The notes under the pieces: generated by a model
The model's database searches: none
The model's input: only the letters and a program-made list of their open reading frames with translations
What the model was told of the DNA's origin: nothing
Shown here: in pieces, positions 1 through 16,322 of the stretch
Layout: the number at the start of each line of letters is the position of its first letter
Position numbering within the stretch: the first letter of the stretch is position 1
Program-made: the position numbers and the translations under genes
NCBI GenBank assembly: GCA_002005505.1
Contig: KV908369.1
Coordinates: 509,166 to 573,165, forward strand
Reading direction: 5' to 3'
Origin: Botryococcus braunii
Lineage: Eukaryota; Chlorophyta; Trebouxiophyceae
DNA: 64,000 nt

Positions 1-180
1 CATCTGACTCCCCACATGCACAAATATCACATCCATAAAGGGTCACTGCAGTAATGCAAATGCAAAGGACTTCTTCCAGTAACCAGGACTACAATGCACA
101 GCCACTCCGCAACTAAGAAATTGGACGGTTCAATCGATACTCCCTGTTCAGATATGATATCTTTTCAAGACGTCATGGAA

Positions 181-1398
181 CTACTGCCTCAGAGAAATCG
201 ATCTCTCGGAAGACAATAAGGGGTGTGTCACCTCCATCTGTTGGTGCGTTGACCACAAAAATGTGCATCTCATGGCCAGTAAGAGGCGCTCCTGCTCGTC
301 TGACAGATGGAGCGCTCCCTGCACACCAAAACATGTGAAACACATTACAATGGGGCTTAAACTTTCCCAGTACAGCGTAACACTCCACAAGAAGTGGACT
401 TCAGGCTTAATCGAGTGAGATCCCTCTATAACAACACCCATCATTGGGAGCAAGCTTATGTTCTTGGAATCTCATGTGGAGCCTGCTCAAATTTCGTATT
501 CGCTGTTGGGGCTTACAATGAGACTAACCCAGGCTGGCTCTTGGTCAACTGTATTGGGCACAAGCCGCCAAAGCATGGTTGCTGTGGAACTTGCAATACC
601 AGCCAGAACTCCAAAAGCCACTGCTTCATTCACCAAACCCTGCAAAAAATGGATGAGCTTAACACCAATCATCAACCTGTGTTTGAATCAATCGAAAGCA
701 CATTGGACAGATTTAGAATGGCACACATTTTGACCCCTCAGAAAGAAAAAGTTAACAAGGAACTGGAAAAGGGTGCACGTAATTCACAATCAGCTGTTAG
801 CCCTCCCTCCCTCCCTCCCTCCCTCCCCCCCTTCCGACAAAACATCTTGTACACCTACTGCAGCGTTGTGGACCGGATGCACATCGCGATCCCAACACTC
901 AAGATAATTCAGTTGTAGATGATGGGACGGTAGTGCGTACCGTCAATTGTACCATGACAGGTTCAATAGATCCAGTCGCACGTTCTGCCAATTTCATGCA
1001 GACTTCAAACTTCTTGATGTACCCCTGCCTTGACAGTGTCTCTTCAGAGGCTGTTTGACACAAAACAAAAGATAACAAGTATGCAAGTCAAGATAGCCAT
1101 ATGATATTTTCAATTTTCAGATCGCAAATTGGATCCACCACACTGCCAAACGGTTATGGTTACCTGCAAAATTAGTCTGACATCTGAAGAATTCATGTCA
1201 GCAAGTGCGTTGCTGGACAAACGAAATTCCGAATCCAGTAGTTGCAAAACAAGCATTCTGTTGAGATCGGGTATGTCATAACCTCGCAGAGGGTAAAATT
1301 CGTTCGATTCATCTCCCTCGCGAAGATTAGGTGGCGTGCGAACCATCATAGCAGACTCGTGCACTGAACCCATCATTTCCCTCGATAACCCCTCCTAG
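181..1398 (-). CDS. Probable spliced gene, unidentified; 3' part with four exons
   Basis: Not recognised at family level. Reading the minus strand, exon candidates are 1398-1164, 1050-941 (or a shorter version starting at an internal CAG), 639-517 and 405-181. Each is an open, protein-like stretch bounded by splice-like signals: GTAACC donor after 1164, CAAACAG acceptor before 1050, GTACGC donor after 941, pyrimidine-rich TTTTTTGCAG acceptor before 639, GTAAGC donor after 517. Exon 639-517 is exactly 41 codons, and 405-181 keeps phase and ends in TAG. The join 1164/1050 is out of phase unless an alternative donor or the internal acceptor is used. The last exon carries LSDEQERLLLAMR, which resembles LTTEQASKMAVMH in the plus-strand gene at 8.1 kb. 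Upstream exons may continue to about 1.89 kb. Exon edges are inferred by eye and need RNA evidence. Confidence 0.45.
799..832. repeat. (CCCT)n microsatellite
   Basis: Short run of CCCT units ending in a C-tract. It falls in a predicted intron of the minus-strand gene, between the exons at 639 and 941. Confidence 0.9.
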
Positions 1399-4300
1399 AC
1401 TATTTCTAATCTGAAATGCAGGCTTTTCATGTTTCAGCTTGCATGCGCCCGAGCCCAAGCAAGCAGTACCACGAATGTATCAAGACCTGCACACTATACC
1501 CCTCTAACAGGGGAGTTGCGAAACACAACATATCTTTTTAAGGGTTTGATGCGCCAACCAGCCTCAGCCTTCTGCGGGAGTTCAGGTTCCACCCTGGTTG
1601 GCCAAGTAGAGGCCAGGTCGCACCCGCGGAAGCTCAACAGAACCCGTGCTCACAGCAGGTAAACGTTGCCCATCCCACATTTTCATACCCAGACAGCTCT
1701 TTGAAAATATGCTGAGCAACTATACCTAAACTCCATGCGTGGCTTCCTAGCCCCACACGACCTTGAACAACATTTGTCGATCCATCGCAACACGCTGAAA
1801 AAAGGGCCTTATGGTGGCATCGGGTTCTACGATTACGCTGTTGCGCCTGAAAGCAAACGAAGCCCCTCTCTAGGAAACGCTGTTGCACATTAAAGCCGTA
1901 GCCGCCAGTGGACGGGAAGGCAGGCTGCTAGAGCCATAGCTAGTTGGACCTCAAGATGAGGCCGACGGGCAGGACGATGTATAGGCAGCTATAGAGTCAG
2001 GCAAGGGGCGGGGAAAGGCCCGGCCCCCCGGGGGAGGGGGGGGGGGCAGGTCAGCATTGCACCAAGCAGTATTCCGATGCGACATTTTCATATCTGCAAC
2101 ATCCGGCCACCGACATGTAAGGGATGGAGTAAATTCACTTGTATTTTAGAGCAAGGAGGGGTATCCAGTGGGCAAGGGTGCGATGATTGCATCGATACAT
2201 GACATGCGAGTCATGTGCACTTGGAGTATTGATAAGCACGTGCAATGTCTGCTGAGACAGATACATGGCTCATCCCTCCAGGACACTCGCGATGGACTGC
2301 ATTGCAACCCTCCCTTGCGTTTACTGATACATCGATGTTGTATGTTATTGTGTCCGTTACAACAACCTGCTTAAAGTAGCTCCAGTCAAAGTAATCATTT
2401 ACTTGTGCACGATACCTTCAAAATGCTTAACGAGGTAGTCAACTGAGCATCAGGCAAGCAGAAAGGAGCAACAAGTGCTTTTCACGGTCCACCCTCCGCG
2501 ATGTCATAGTCCACGGTTCTAACATTGTAGATGAAAGCAACGCAATTATCTTCACAAATGGCTGTTTGTGTCCACTTCAGAGGTTCTCAAGCTCTTTGAC
2601 TACCTACCTCCGTTTTGGACGTTGCTCTAAGCAAACAAGACACTGTGAGTGCAGTAAGATGCAGTGTGTCACCTCGTCACTTGATTTTACTATGCACTTG
2701 ACCTTTCGGAAGATCATTACAAGGTCGACTTTTTAATAATCTGTAAATGTCTCAAGTTCAAGTATACTACGTTCAGGTGTGCCCACATAGCAGAAGATAT
2801 TGTTACCATACACTTCAATCCTACAATAATCTCCATACTATATGTCTACGCCCGTTCTTCAAATAAACTAGCGATATTGGGTATGATTTATCGTTTCTTA
2901 AATGCTGGTCACATTCGAAGTTAGCGTGCATTCTCAAAGTTACCAGCTTTCTATCGGAGTATGCGCTATTGACAGAACACACTCGTGGTGGAAAGAGTTT
3001 CTCTCCCAACTTACATTATTGCTCCCCATAGAACGAACACCCCTCGCTGAAATGACCTAGTAGGATAAACCCTGAACGTTTTTGAGATCACTTACATTAC
3101 TAACCGTATATTCATTAGGAGCAATCTAGCTTGACTTAGTACCCTATAGCTTAGCAGCATTACTAACCGTATACGCTTTAATAGTAATGTATGAGAAGTA
3201 ACTACGTAAACGTTCTCGTCTCAAACATCTGCATCAAAACGTCCATTTCAGCAAAATTTCCTGTGACGGGCCACTCAGAACTTCCTTGCTCATTTCACAC
3301 GTTTCAACACTAGTACTAGTTTCGGAAATGGCCATGGTTCTACATGTACATCATTCCCTTTGGATTCAAAATAACACGAGAGTTCCTTCACACATCTAAC
3401 CTTTAGCCTATAGCTACCCTTCTATCAAGCTCATTAGTGACCTTAAGAATCATTAGTGACCAAGCTTGTGCATAACCCCAGGGCCTGTGCCCCGAACTTC
3501 CCAGTAACGTAACAATATGTACGTACACTCTTCCCCTAGCTTCTCGCCCTGGTCCTTCTACGATGTCTCCTTCTAATACATATGACGATGGTAGCCTGCG
3601 GGAATATTACTGATAGATCGCTGTGTAACGCTCCTGCATACTGCAATGGTCTCGAGTTGTACCGGCACAAAGCTTCTGTTTGGCACCAGTGAGCCTCGAA
3701 GCATGCGTACTTCCTCTCTCATTGTGACTGAAACTCTCAGCCACCTTGATATGCCGTATGGTGGGTGCACCCCGTTGTTCGTCAGAATCAAGACTACGTG
3801 GTTTGGCATCAAGGAGGTCATTTGACCATGGCTTGCAGGGAGGTTTGGAGCCAAGTTTACAATGAAAGTACGTACACCAAATTGTCCCTTAACAACTTTG
3901 TATGCTCCAAGTAAACCCTAAACTTGCATGTATTCTTGCATCCAGCACCGTCAATGTGGCCATGCCTTCAGATTACCTGCTTTATTTAGAAGACCTCGAT
4001 GGGGGTGTGGGGATTTTGGGCAGCAAGAAATAACTGTGAAACGTTCAGAAACGCATGCGATTTCCTTATGCAATAGCCCTGACATGTACGATACAACGAA
4101 GGCAATCGTATGGCCTAGCTAGCAGCCATAATACCGGGATGAGCTACAAAAAACGATGTTCAATCGACAATAAGCCGAGGATTATAACTTGAAGTTGGTA
4201 CAGCAAGGGGATCTTCAATTCTGACCTCTTCTCGGTCAGGACTGACTCAGTTTGCGTCCGCCACGCCACCCCGCCCAAGGAGACCAGCTGTCTAGCTTCA

Positions 4301-5316
4301 CCCCTACTCACTGTGGATGTTCAAAGGAGTGGTAGTTGCATCTTTCGGGATGAAAGGGCCACCGCTGGTTATGAAAGTGGGACGCTCTGAGCAAGTTCTG
4401 AATGCCGGGGAGGGCGCGGCATTGTCATGTGATCACGTTGAACAACATGGCTGGCCAACCACGATATGGGAAGGGGCCAATCACCCACGTAGATCCTGCT
4501 ACCAGGCAGCTTCTGCTTATGGCAGCAGTGCCCTTTATCCACTCCAAAAGCGACTTCCTGAAGGGCCAAAACAGTGCAAAAAGGTCCACTTCTAGCACAT
4601 TTTGTCGTGTTCCAAAGCGCTGTTGCCCCTACGGTACCAAATTCTTGGATTGATTCATAAGAACCATGAGGGCCTTCGAGGCCACACGGAAGCGTGGTCC
4701 CTTTTCTCCTTTCAGGTTTTTTCATTTTGAATGGGAATCTTGAAGTCATTTGTTTATTTTCAAATTTGTGTTGAAGATTATCGAGGGGTCCCGCCATTGA
4801 TTTGTTGCAATGCGAGGCTGGCACTACCGGCCCTGAAACAAACAGTCGTGGATCATCTATTCACGTGAAGCTGGGATTAATATTTACAAATAAAATACTC
4901 TGGTTCGCTACTGTCCTGTGTTTACGTAACGGTACTCTCGCGAACAACTACGAGTTTCGATTGAGTCGAACAGTCTTTGAAGCGATACGAACATCGGAGA
5001 GTCTGTGTTTTAATTATACAAACAAATATGGTGTCTGTAATTTAATCCATTCACTTGGACCACCCTGCATTCGCTGCAGCTACACCGACGCGGCCGTCTC
5101 CCCAGATGATACAGGGTGCAATGCCAATCACATACTCGGACATTATTCTCCAGACCAAAAGCGAGGTATCATATTTTGTTATTGTTGGGGAACGGCCCAA
5201 GTTGGTCCTTACTTTCCGGGAAAGCAGGCCACGCCGAACGGGCCAGACCGGTTCCCTGTCTCTCCCAGTATCTTCTCCAACATCATCACAGCTAAAGATA
5301 TTGTTTATGCGAACAG
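1399..5316. other. No gene assigned
   Basis: Nothing was firmly recognised. A minus-strand open stretch at 1634-1888 looks partly protein-like and could be an upstream exon of the gene at 181-1398, but its donor is weak. A G-rich tract lies at about 2021-2047. The 14-base string TACTAACCGTATA(C/T) type repeat recurs near 3,095 and 3,158. No ORF in this stretch resembles a known family. Confidence 0.4.
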
Positions 5317-6330
5317 ATTTGCGACACGAACTTAGTGGACTTTCTACCTGACATTTGCCCGGACTTGGATCTCTCGAGCCCCGACTTCCCTTGCGTACCT
5401 AGCGTCTTCCAGTGCAATAATACTATTGGAGAGGCTGTATCACCGCAAGGCTCAACAAGCCCTCGATCCAACCATGGCTCCACTGGAGCCAGAGATACAG
5501 CAATGACCAGCCAGTTGTACTCAGAGGAAGACAAATTGGTGCTTAAATACACAGACGAGAGACCCCAGGTCCTTACACCCGACACACCAAATCTGACCAG
5601 TATTTACAGCCATTTGCATCAGGTACGAAGCAAAATTATGTACTTGGTTGAAGATCTTGGATGCGTGACTCTATACAGCATGTTGAGAGGCCTGGGGAGT
5701 AAACCTTTGGGGGTGCAGGCTTACGTAGACAGACTCCAGGGTCTTCTTGGTCCAAAAGGGCAGCTGCAGCATGATCAATTTCCAGAAATTGCCAAGGTGA
5801 GTGAGACATGGTCATCAGTGGCACCATCTCTTCTGCGCCTGCTGCTCTTTTGAGATGTCCCATGGTGTACTTGTCCAGGAGAAACAACCATCCTGTACCT
5901 CATTTCCGTAGCTATTTTTGCCACTCAATTGTTTTTCCACTCCCCAATCAATGACTCATGCAACCCTATGCAGGAAATTATCGCTGAGATTGTTGCTCTG
6001 CACTCCTTTGTGTCGCGATACAAGCCCTCAATCCAAAAGGGCGCTGCAGACGGCGGAAGTGACCTCCTTTACAACAGTTCTGAGATAGATTTGCTTCTGG
6101 TAAGCATTTCTGTATTACCATCGCTGCAGCTACATGATATTGCCCGTCGACGTCCTTATCTCAACAGATACCTGTCCTCGTGTGAGCTCTCATGTGGTAT
6201 GAGCATTAAGAATGGGGGCATAGTCGTAAGTCCCGTGTTGCTGCTAATGAACATTTCAGTTCAAAGACCCCCTATCAAATCAACCAGGGCCAGGTTATGT
6301 TCATCAGGATGATCGCTGCTCGAGTCCCAT
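5317..6330 (+). CDS. Probable spliced gene fragment, unidentified
   Basis: Not recognised. Three consecutive exons keep one reading frame: about 5317-5796 (ends in AAG before donor GTGAGT), 5974-6099 (after ATGCAG, before donor GTAAGC, exactly 42 codons) and from 6260 (after ACATTTCAG). All three junctions are phase 0. The exon-1 product includes a helix-like stretch around YSHLHQVRSKIMYLVEDLG and a segment near SMLRGLGSKPLGVQAYVDRL. Exon 3 stays open into the (CA)n array at 6475, so its true end lies before that. The 5' end is not determined; a possible acceptor ends at 5316. Canonical splice sites with preserved phase are the main evidence; no database check was possible. Confidence 0.45.
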
Positions 6331-6473
6331 TCCTTGCAAGTCTCACCAGTTGAAGAGTAATTTCCTAGTCTACAAAAAGTTTACCCCATATATCAATGTC
6401 TTTTGGCCTTACCCCCTTATACCAATGTCTTTTGGCCTTACTACGTCTTGGGGATATTCAGAACGTGTGAGAA

Positions 6474-6474
<1 letters not shown>

Positions 6475-6549
<75 letters not shown>

Positions 6550-6611
6550 CACACACACACACACGCACGCACGAGTGCGCGCACGCACGCACGCACACAC
6601 ACACACACACG

Positions 6612-6674
<63 letters not shown>
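6475..6674. repeat. (CA)n microsatellite, interrupted
   Basis: About 200 bases of CA dinucleotides with ACGC interruptions near the centre. Translations give artefactual Thr-His or Val-Cys ORFs on both strands. Two imperfect ~28 base direct repeats containing GTTCCGCTATTC follow at 6700-6755. Confidence 0.97.
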
Positions 6675-6677
<3 letters not shown>

Positions 6678-6878
6678 AAAATGCCAACGGAACATGCGGG
6701 TTGTTCCGCTATTCTGTTGGAACTCATCCTCTGTTCCGCTATTCCTTTGGAACTCTAAAAACTAAACCCTAAAACCCAACTACCACTGAAGGAATTACTG
6801 ATGAACTCGGAACAATCAAACTGGCGGAAGAACAGTAAAGCGGATGTTCCGGAAAATCTTGTGTTCCTTTGGCATACT

Positions 6879-6881
<3 letters not shown>

Positions 6882-6962
<81 letters not shown>

Positions 6963-7019
6963 CGCGCGTTCAATCGTGCCCACACACACTCACACGCACA
7001 TGCACGCGCACGCATATCA

Positions 7020-7094
<75 letters not shown>

Positions 7095-7174
7095 AGCGTG
7101 CATGCATGCCCACACACACGCGCACGCACCTGCACGCTCAAACATATCATGACACACACACACACACACACACA

Positions 7175-7220
<46 letters not shown>
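6882..7220. repeat. Three (CA)n blocks with divergent spacers
   Basis: CA arrays at about 6882-6960, 7020-7091 and 7152-7220, separated by CA-rich spacers containing GCGCGC and CATGCATGC motifs. With the array at 6475 they form one microsatellite cluster of about 750 bases. Confidence 0.95.
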
Positions 7221-7221
<1 letters not shown>

Positions 7222-8106
7222 TGCCGTTCCTCTTATGGATAGTGTGCATTTTCATGTAGCTTGCCAATTCGTATCCTCATCTCAACGCTTACCACAAAAA
7301 ACCTTCATCCAGTTCGATACCCTTCCAAAAATGTATTGTGGGAGCTGCCGAGTCCTGCTTGCAACAACAACAAAACCGTTTTGCACCCTGCAGAGTGCGA
7401 CAACATGTTACATGTGGCAAGAGGGGCTCTGCCAGTAGTACCAACTACTGAGCGGCCCACTTGTTCCGCTGCATTCCGAAGGAGGGTTGAGGCGGGTGGC
7501 CGGACTGACGCTGTTGCTGGACATGGACTAACGTGGGGTAGTCTTACGTTTAAATAAGTGATGGGAGCCCGTGCCACTTGCTCACAACCATAGTTTCTCC
7601 AGGTCAACGGGGTGAGGGCTCGTGGAAATCTTGCCAAGCTACTGATGGGCAGAGTTTGTTCAGAATTGGTGGAGACCTCCAGTGTTCAGTGTGCGTTTGA
7701 TCACTGGAGGGATTGCATCAAACAGGAACAACAGAAGTGTGTCTTGTCCCCTTGTGAGCCAACAGCCCGTGGTCCAGGCTTCCGGAGGGCTCTGGCTATC
7801 AAGCTAGGCAGTTGGTTACTTACTAAGAAGACCCTTACCGACAACTACTTCAATATGACGAAGACTCCTTGTTAGGGCAGAAGGGAAAGATCGTGTCAAG
7901 GAAGCAGGTGAATGGAAAGCGTTCGAATTTTAGTAGCGAAATTGATACCAAATTGGCCACTCTGCCGGGGGGGGGGGGGGGTTGCGGGGACCTCTCCGCC
8001 CCCCTGTCCCCCCCCCCCCAAAACTTAAATTACGAAAGGGTGGGACAGAAGGAAAAACGGAAAGGAATAACCTCCCAAAAACAGGAAAAAGGGAAACAAA
8101 TGGTGA
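7221..8106. other. Unassigned sequence with a G-tract/C-tract pair
   Basis: No gene recognised. A run of about 14 G at 7969-7982 is followed within 35 bases by two C-rich runs, making a potential G/C hairpin or a quadruplex-prone site where assembly errors are likely. An ORF at 7612-7875 has no supporting features. Confidence 0.4.
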
Positions 8107-11285
<3,179 letters not shown>

Positions 11286-13516
11286 GTCTGAAGGCCCCCA
11301 GGAATCCCTCACGAGGGCTGACTAAAAGGCAGCCACTTGGCGCACCATGCAATACACACTACAAAGTTGATGTGGGGCCCAAGGGGTTTTACCCAGTGGT
11401 GTCGCGGCTCTGACAGAGAGCCCCTCGATAACAACTAGGGAGCATTTTGTTGAAGATAACCAAGACCTACAGGCTTGTTGTACTGTGTCTTTGACATTTG
11501 GATTCAATTTGAGTGTCCTGGTTTATTAGGAAACAATTGACCCTGGATGAGGGCCTCTATGAGCGGTCAAGGTATTTGAAGATAGACTGTGCCAGGAGCT
11601 ATTCTGAGATGTAGTGTTTGCGGAGATGCAATAATCGTTCAATGTTTTACATCATACTAGTGTCAACTGAGTTTGTGAGCTGACTGAACAGACTCGGCTG
11701 AAACATCCGAGTCGGCCGATAATTAAAAGTGTTCCAAATAGAAATACAGAACGCAGGTTTTGATCTGCATGTGCACATCCATGCAGATTCCCCATCTGTC
11801 GTGCAGAGAGTGCTTATGAAGCTGGAGAGTGTCTTAATATCCAGTATGATGATAGCGCTTGATCTTATGATGATTGCTATCGTCAGTGCAGCATGCTAGT
11901 GTGGGTTGCTGAGTGGCTGCTCAAGCAACACGCGTGTATTAAACACTGGCTTCAAATTCGCATAGCTATGTCACATTGTTGTGACCAGTTGTAGCTATGT
12001 CTCAACTTAGAGTTTACAAGGCCTTATACTAGTCGAGCACTCTCAGAAGGTTTCAGCAAGTCGTTAGCAGGTGACAGCTTCGTCAATTAGTGGCATGGTG
12101 TATCATGTACGTACATGATGCACCATGTCCTAGGTGATGTTCTGAGCAGACTGCTGCAGCAAGGGCTACCAGTTGTGTGTAACGCGGTGCTTAAGAATTT
12201 GTTCAAAGAGGTCACAGTAATGGCCAGTCCATTATGCATGAATGACAGCGAAGTCCTGATGTGTTGGTTTCAAAGCACAGAAACCTGTACTGCCTGCCCT
12301 TTGGGCGCCTTTTTCCTTGGACGTATCTAAGGAAACAGAACATGCGAAACGCAATAACGAGCTCTCAAGAGGGCAATGGAGACATGTACATATATCGTAG
12401 CTTGTGGCATGCATTATCAAGGTCTAAAACAGCCCTATGGGGCTATTTTTAGGATCGCCTAGACAAGGTCATATGAATCTGTATGACCTTGTCTAAGCCC
12501 GTGGACACGCATATGACCAGGCATGCATTTGAGTGAAGCCAAATAATCTCCATCATGATACAGATAATATAGAACCATGTCGCAGATCTTCTAGAAGGCC
12601 CTGCAGGAGCCCAGGAGGCCGTACATCGATATCGGGCGAGCTAGCTCTGGCCAGAGTGTGATGTAAATGGTAGAAACTTAATCTTCGACAATTCTAGCCA
12701 GATCTTCTGTTCCATGGAACGTTCGCCAGAGTTCCAGGGACAGTGTTTACTGCTTTCAGAGCGCGGCGAAGCCTTCCTGAGCTTGGACATGGACGGAATG
12801 GAGCAATATAGCGGCAGCAGGCAGCATCAGGGATCTCGGAGACATGTCCCGACGGCTGCAGACTTAAAAGAGAGCGCTCGAGTTAATCAGAAGGGAGGGA
12901 GCTCCCGAGAACAAAAAATATACAAATTAAGAGGGGCAAAAGCCGTGCTTAAGCGCTTGCTGGAATGGTCCGAATTTTTGTGGACAACAGATCTAGACTT
13001 TATTTTTTCTCCTGTAACGAGTGCACTATACAGCATGTTTTGCAATGGCCACACCGTGTGTACGCGTGCGTACGGAAAGCGCAATAATTAAATATAGAGA
13101 GTATTTGACGTGGAATGCACAGGCTGGCCAGTCGACTGACGTCTATGGTTCGGAAAAGGGCATTGTACCTGCATAACGGCGTCTAATTTTACAGTGTAGA
13201 TCCCTATAGCTATAGGTGGGAAAAGGTATGAATTAGGGGTCATACTCCACATGGAATGTACTAGTACACCAGTGGGACCCTTGAAACCTCGACATTATTA
13301 AAGAGGAAAGAAACCTCATTTGCAGCGGTAAATCTTTAGAGACAAACGTGGGATCGACTTCGAAGTCCAAATAAACCTGATAGCCTCCGTCGCTGGTATA
13401 AGACAGTCGCGAGCTCGCGAGGCAATGTCTCGACAACGTCGTCGTTTATAAGCGGCATATTGTAAGTTGAATGGTAGGCGTGATTTTAAAAAGAGAGGGA
13501 AACGCTGTTTTAAGTA
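11286..13516. other. No gene recognised; one strong hairpin
   Basis: No ORF here resembles a known protein. A perfect 14 bp inverted repeat (TAGACAAGGTCATA at 12460 and its complement ending at 12495, 8 base loop) is preceded at about 12430 by a short GC stem followed by a T-run. Confidence 0.4.
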
Positions 13517-13770
13517 ATGTCTCAGGAGGCCCCCTAGGGTATAATGCTCTAGTGGTCCTTGGCATTGCTCTATGAGTTGGCTTGTGATCTAAGTTCGCAG
13601 TACAACCTCGCTCAGGTAGCTCGCTCCGTTGCCCGACCACGCGTCAGAGGCAGTACACTATTCGACTCACCTGAGTTTAAGAGTGGGCATGCGAATCCTT
13701 CATGTAACATCTTTTCCGTGGACACGAGACCTCGTCTGATTCTAAAACCTCTTCCGCTTTGCTATCATCC
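13517..13770 (+). mobile_element. Diverged LTR fragment related to element D
   Basis: This stretch is clearly similar to the D LTR at 15,991-16,251. Shared landmarks include CTAGGGTATAATGCTCTAG, TTCGCAGTACAACCTCGCTC and AAAACCTCTTCCGCTT in the same order and spacing. No coding region is attached, so it is probably an old solo LTR. Its ends are less clear than in the D copy. Confidence 0.7.
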
Positions 13771-13998
13771 AACAATATGGGATCCCGGAACCAGTCCTTT
13801 TCGCTATGCGCGTAATGAATATGACTTCCTGCTCTTTATCTCAATTATATGTATTATTCTCTGTATCAATTACCAATATATATGTATATCATCCCTCAAT
13901 TATATATATTGTTACATGTACTATTCCTCAATTAGATACATCATACCTCAATTATATACATATATATATGTAATTGATTTATAGAATAATAAATCAAT

Positions 13999-15133
<1,135 letters not shown>

Positions 15134-15650
15134 TAACTTATACCTCAGGCGGGTGATATGAGTTTCGTAAACACGTTTGTTTGTAGAACGTAGGCCCTCG
15201 TCGGGATCCGTAGACGCCACAGAACTCCATGACTAATACAACATAATTATTTACTTGGTAATACACAAAATAACATATAAATCATGCTTGGATGGTGCGT
15301 ACGACGACCCCGTCTTTTTTCCATGAATCGTGATCTACCGAGATCGGCGAATCCGACCGGTGTTCACCGTCGGAATGATAAAAAGCGATCAAGGGAACCC
15401 ACAGACCCCTGCTTTGATACAGACTTATGACCTTTCATTGATTTTTTTCGTTAAAGACATTGTTTGTGAAACATTCGGCTGCAATAGCGGGAGGAAGCAG
15501 GCTCTGCAGTACATATACAAGGTTCAATGCATCCCTTTGTCCGAAAGTGCGGATGGGTAGTGTGCTGCCACCACTGCCGACGAGGAGGACATGGGTTCAA
15601 ATCCCACTCGAAAAAAGGAGGAAAAAAAGTTACTTTCCATGAGCCGGGGT
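15134..15650. other. No feature recognised
   Basis: Unique-looking sequence without a convincing ORF or repeat. Confidence 0.4.
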
Positions 15651-15722
15651 ATATGGAGTGACGGCGGTGGTATATGGAGTTAAGGCGGTGGTATATGGAT
15701 TTAAGGCGGTGGTATATGAGAG
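15651..15722. repeat. Short tandem repeat, ~20 base unit
   Basis: Four imperfect units containing GGCGGTGGTATATGGA, followed by about 110 bases of unassigned sequence and another TA array at 15807-15833. Confidence 0.8.
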
Positions 15723-15803
15723 GCCACGTGGTGCAGCGCAGACTAGCCGAGAAAATACATCATTTATTTCACCGGCTAAAACCCCCCCATATAACCCAGC
15801 TGG

Positions 15804-15833
<30 letters not shown>

Positions 15834-15837
<4 letters not shown>

Positions 15838-15990
15838 GTACCGTCGCAAAATATTGACCCATATTTATGTTTTGAACCCCCAAAAAACCGGATTCATTAA
15901 TTAAAAATAAGAAATAATCCTAAAAATAATGGCGCAAATTATTGACCCCCCCCTTCAAGACCGTTAAAAATATTCTTTATATCCTCATAT
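15834..15990. mobile_element. MITE 3, truncated copy of the MITE 1/2 family
   Basis: The left terminus TACCGTACCGTCGCAAAATA is identical to MITE 1 and the interior matches MITE 2 (AATAATGGCGCAAAT motif). No right terminus is seen: the element stops where the D LTR begins at 15,991, so D probably inserted into it. Confidence 0.7.
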
Positions 15991-16251
15991 TGTAGCATTT
16001 CCTAGGGTATAATGCTCTAGTATGGTCCTTGGCATTGCTCATTGACTTGCCATGTGATCTGGGTTCGCAGTACAACCTCGCTCAGGTAGTTCGCTCGGTT
16101 GCCCGACTACGCGTCTGAGGCAGTACAGTATAATTCAACCCACCCTGGGTTTAAGAGTGGGCTTGCGAATCAATCATGTAACACTCTTTGGTTGCACACC
16201 ACGAACGTCTCACTGTCTCATAAAAACCTCTTCCGCTTAGTTAACGCTACA
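15991..16251 (+). mobile_element. Element D, 5' LTR (Ty3/gypsy), 261 bp
   Basis: Starts TGTAGC and ends GCTACA, a perfect 6 bp terminal inverted repeat with the usual TG...CA ends, and is followed after one base by the priming site. Only this LTR of D is within the window. Confidence 0.8.
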
Positions 16252-16252
16252 G

Positions 16253-16264
16253 TGGTATCGGCGA
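16253..16264 (+). promoter_or_regulatory. Element D primer-binding site
   Basis: TGGTATCGGCGA lies one base after the LTR. Starting TGG, it fits pairing with a tRNA 3' CCA end. The first seven bases equal those of plant initiator-Met type sites, but the rest differs. The same 12 bases occur in A, G and H. Confidence 0.75.
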
Positions 16265-16322
16265 CAAGGATTAGTTCCTTGTCGTTGTTCGTGGTGCGTT
16301 TCCTTTTCTCTCGCAGTTCATT

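Noticed and set aside
394..918. Plus-strand 174 codon ORF
   Set aside because: It runs antisense to spliced exon candidates with good splice sites and shows no known domain.
4369..4824. 151 codon minus-strand ORF
   Set aside because: No domain or splice context, and overlapping ORFs on the other strand are equally good.
6350..7259. Long Thr-His and Val-Cys repeat ORFs on both strands
   Set aside because: They are translations of (CA)n microsatellites, open in several frames at once.
12714..13091. 125 codon plus-strand ORF
   Set aside because: No recognisable motif, no splice or context support; length is within chance.
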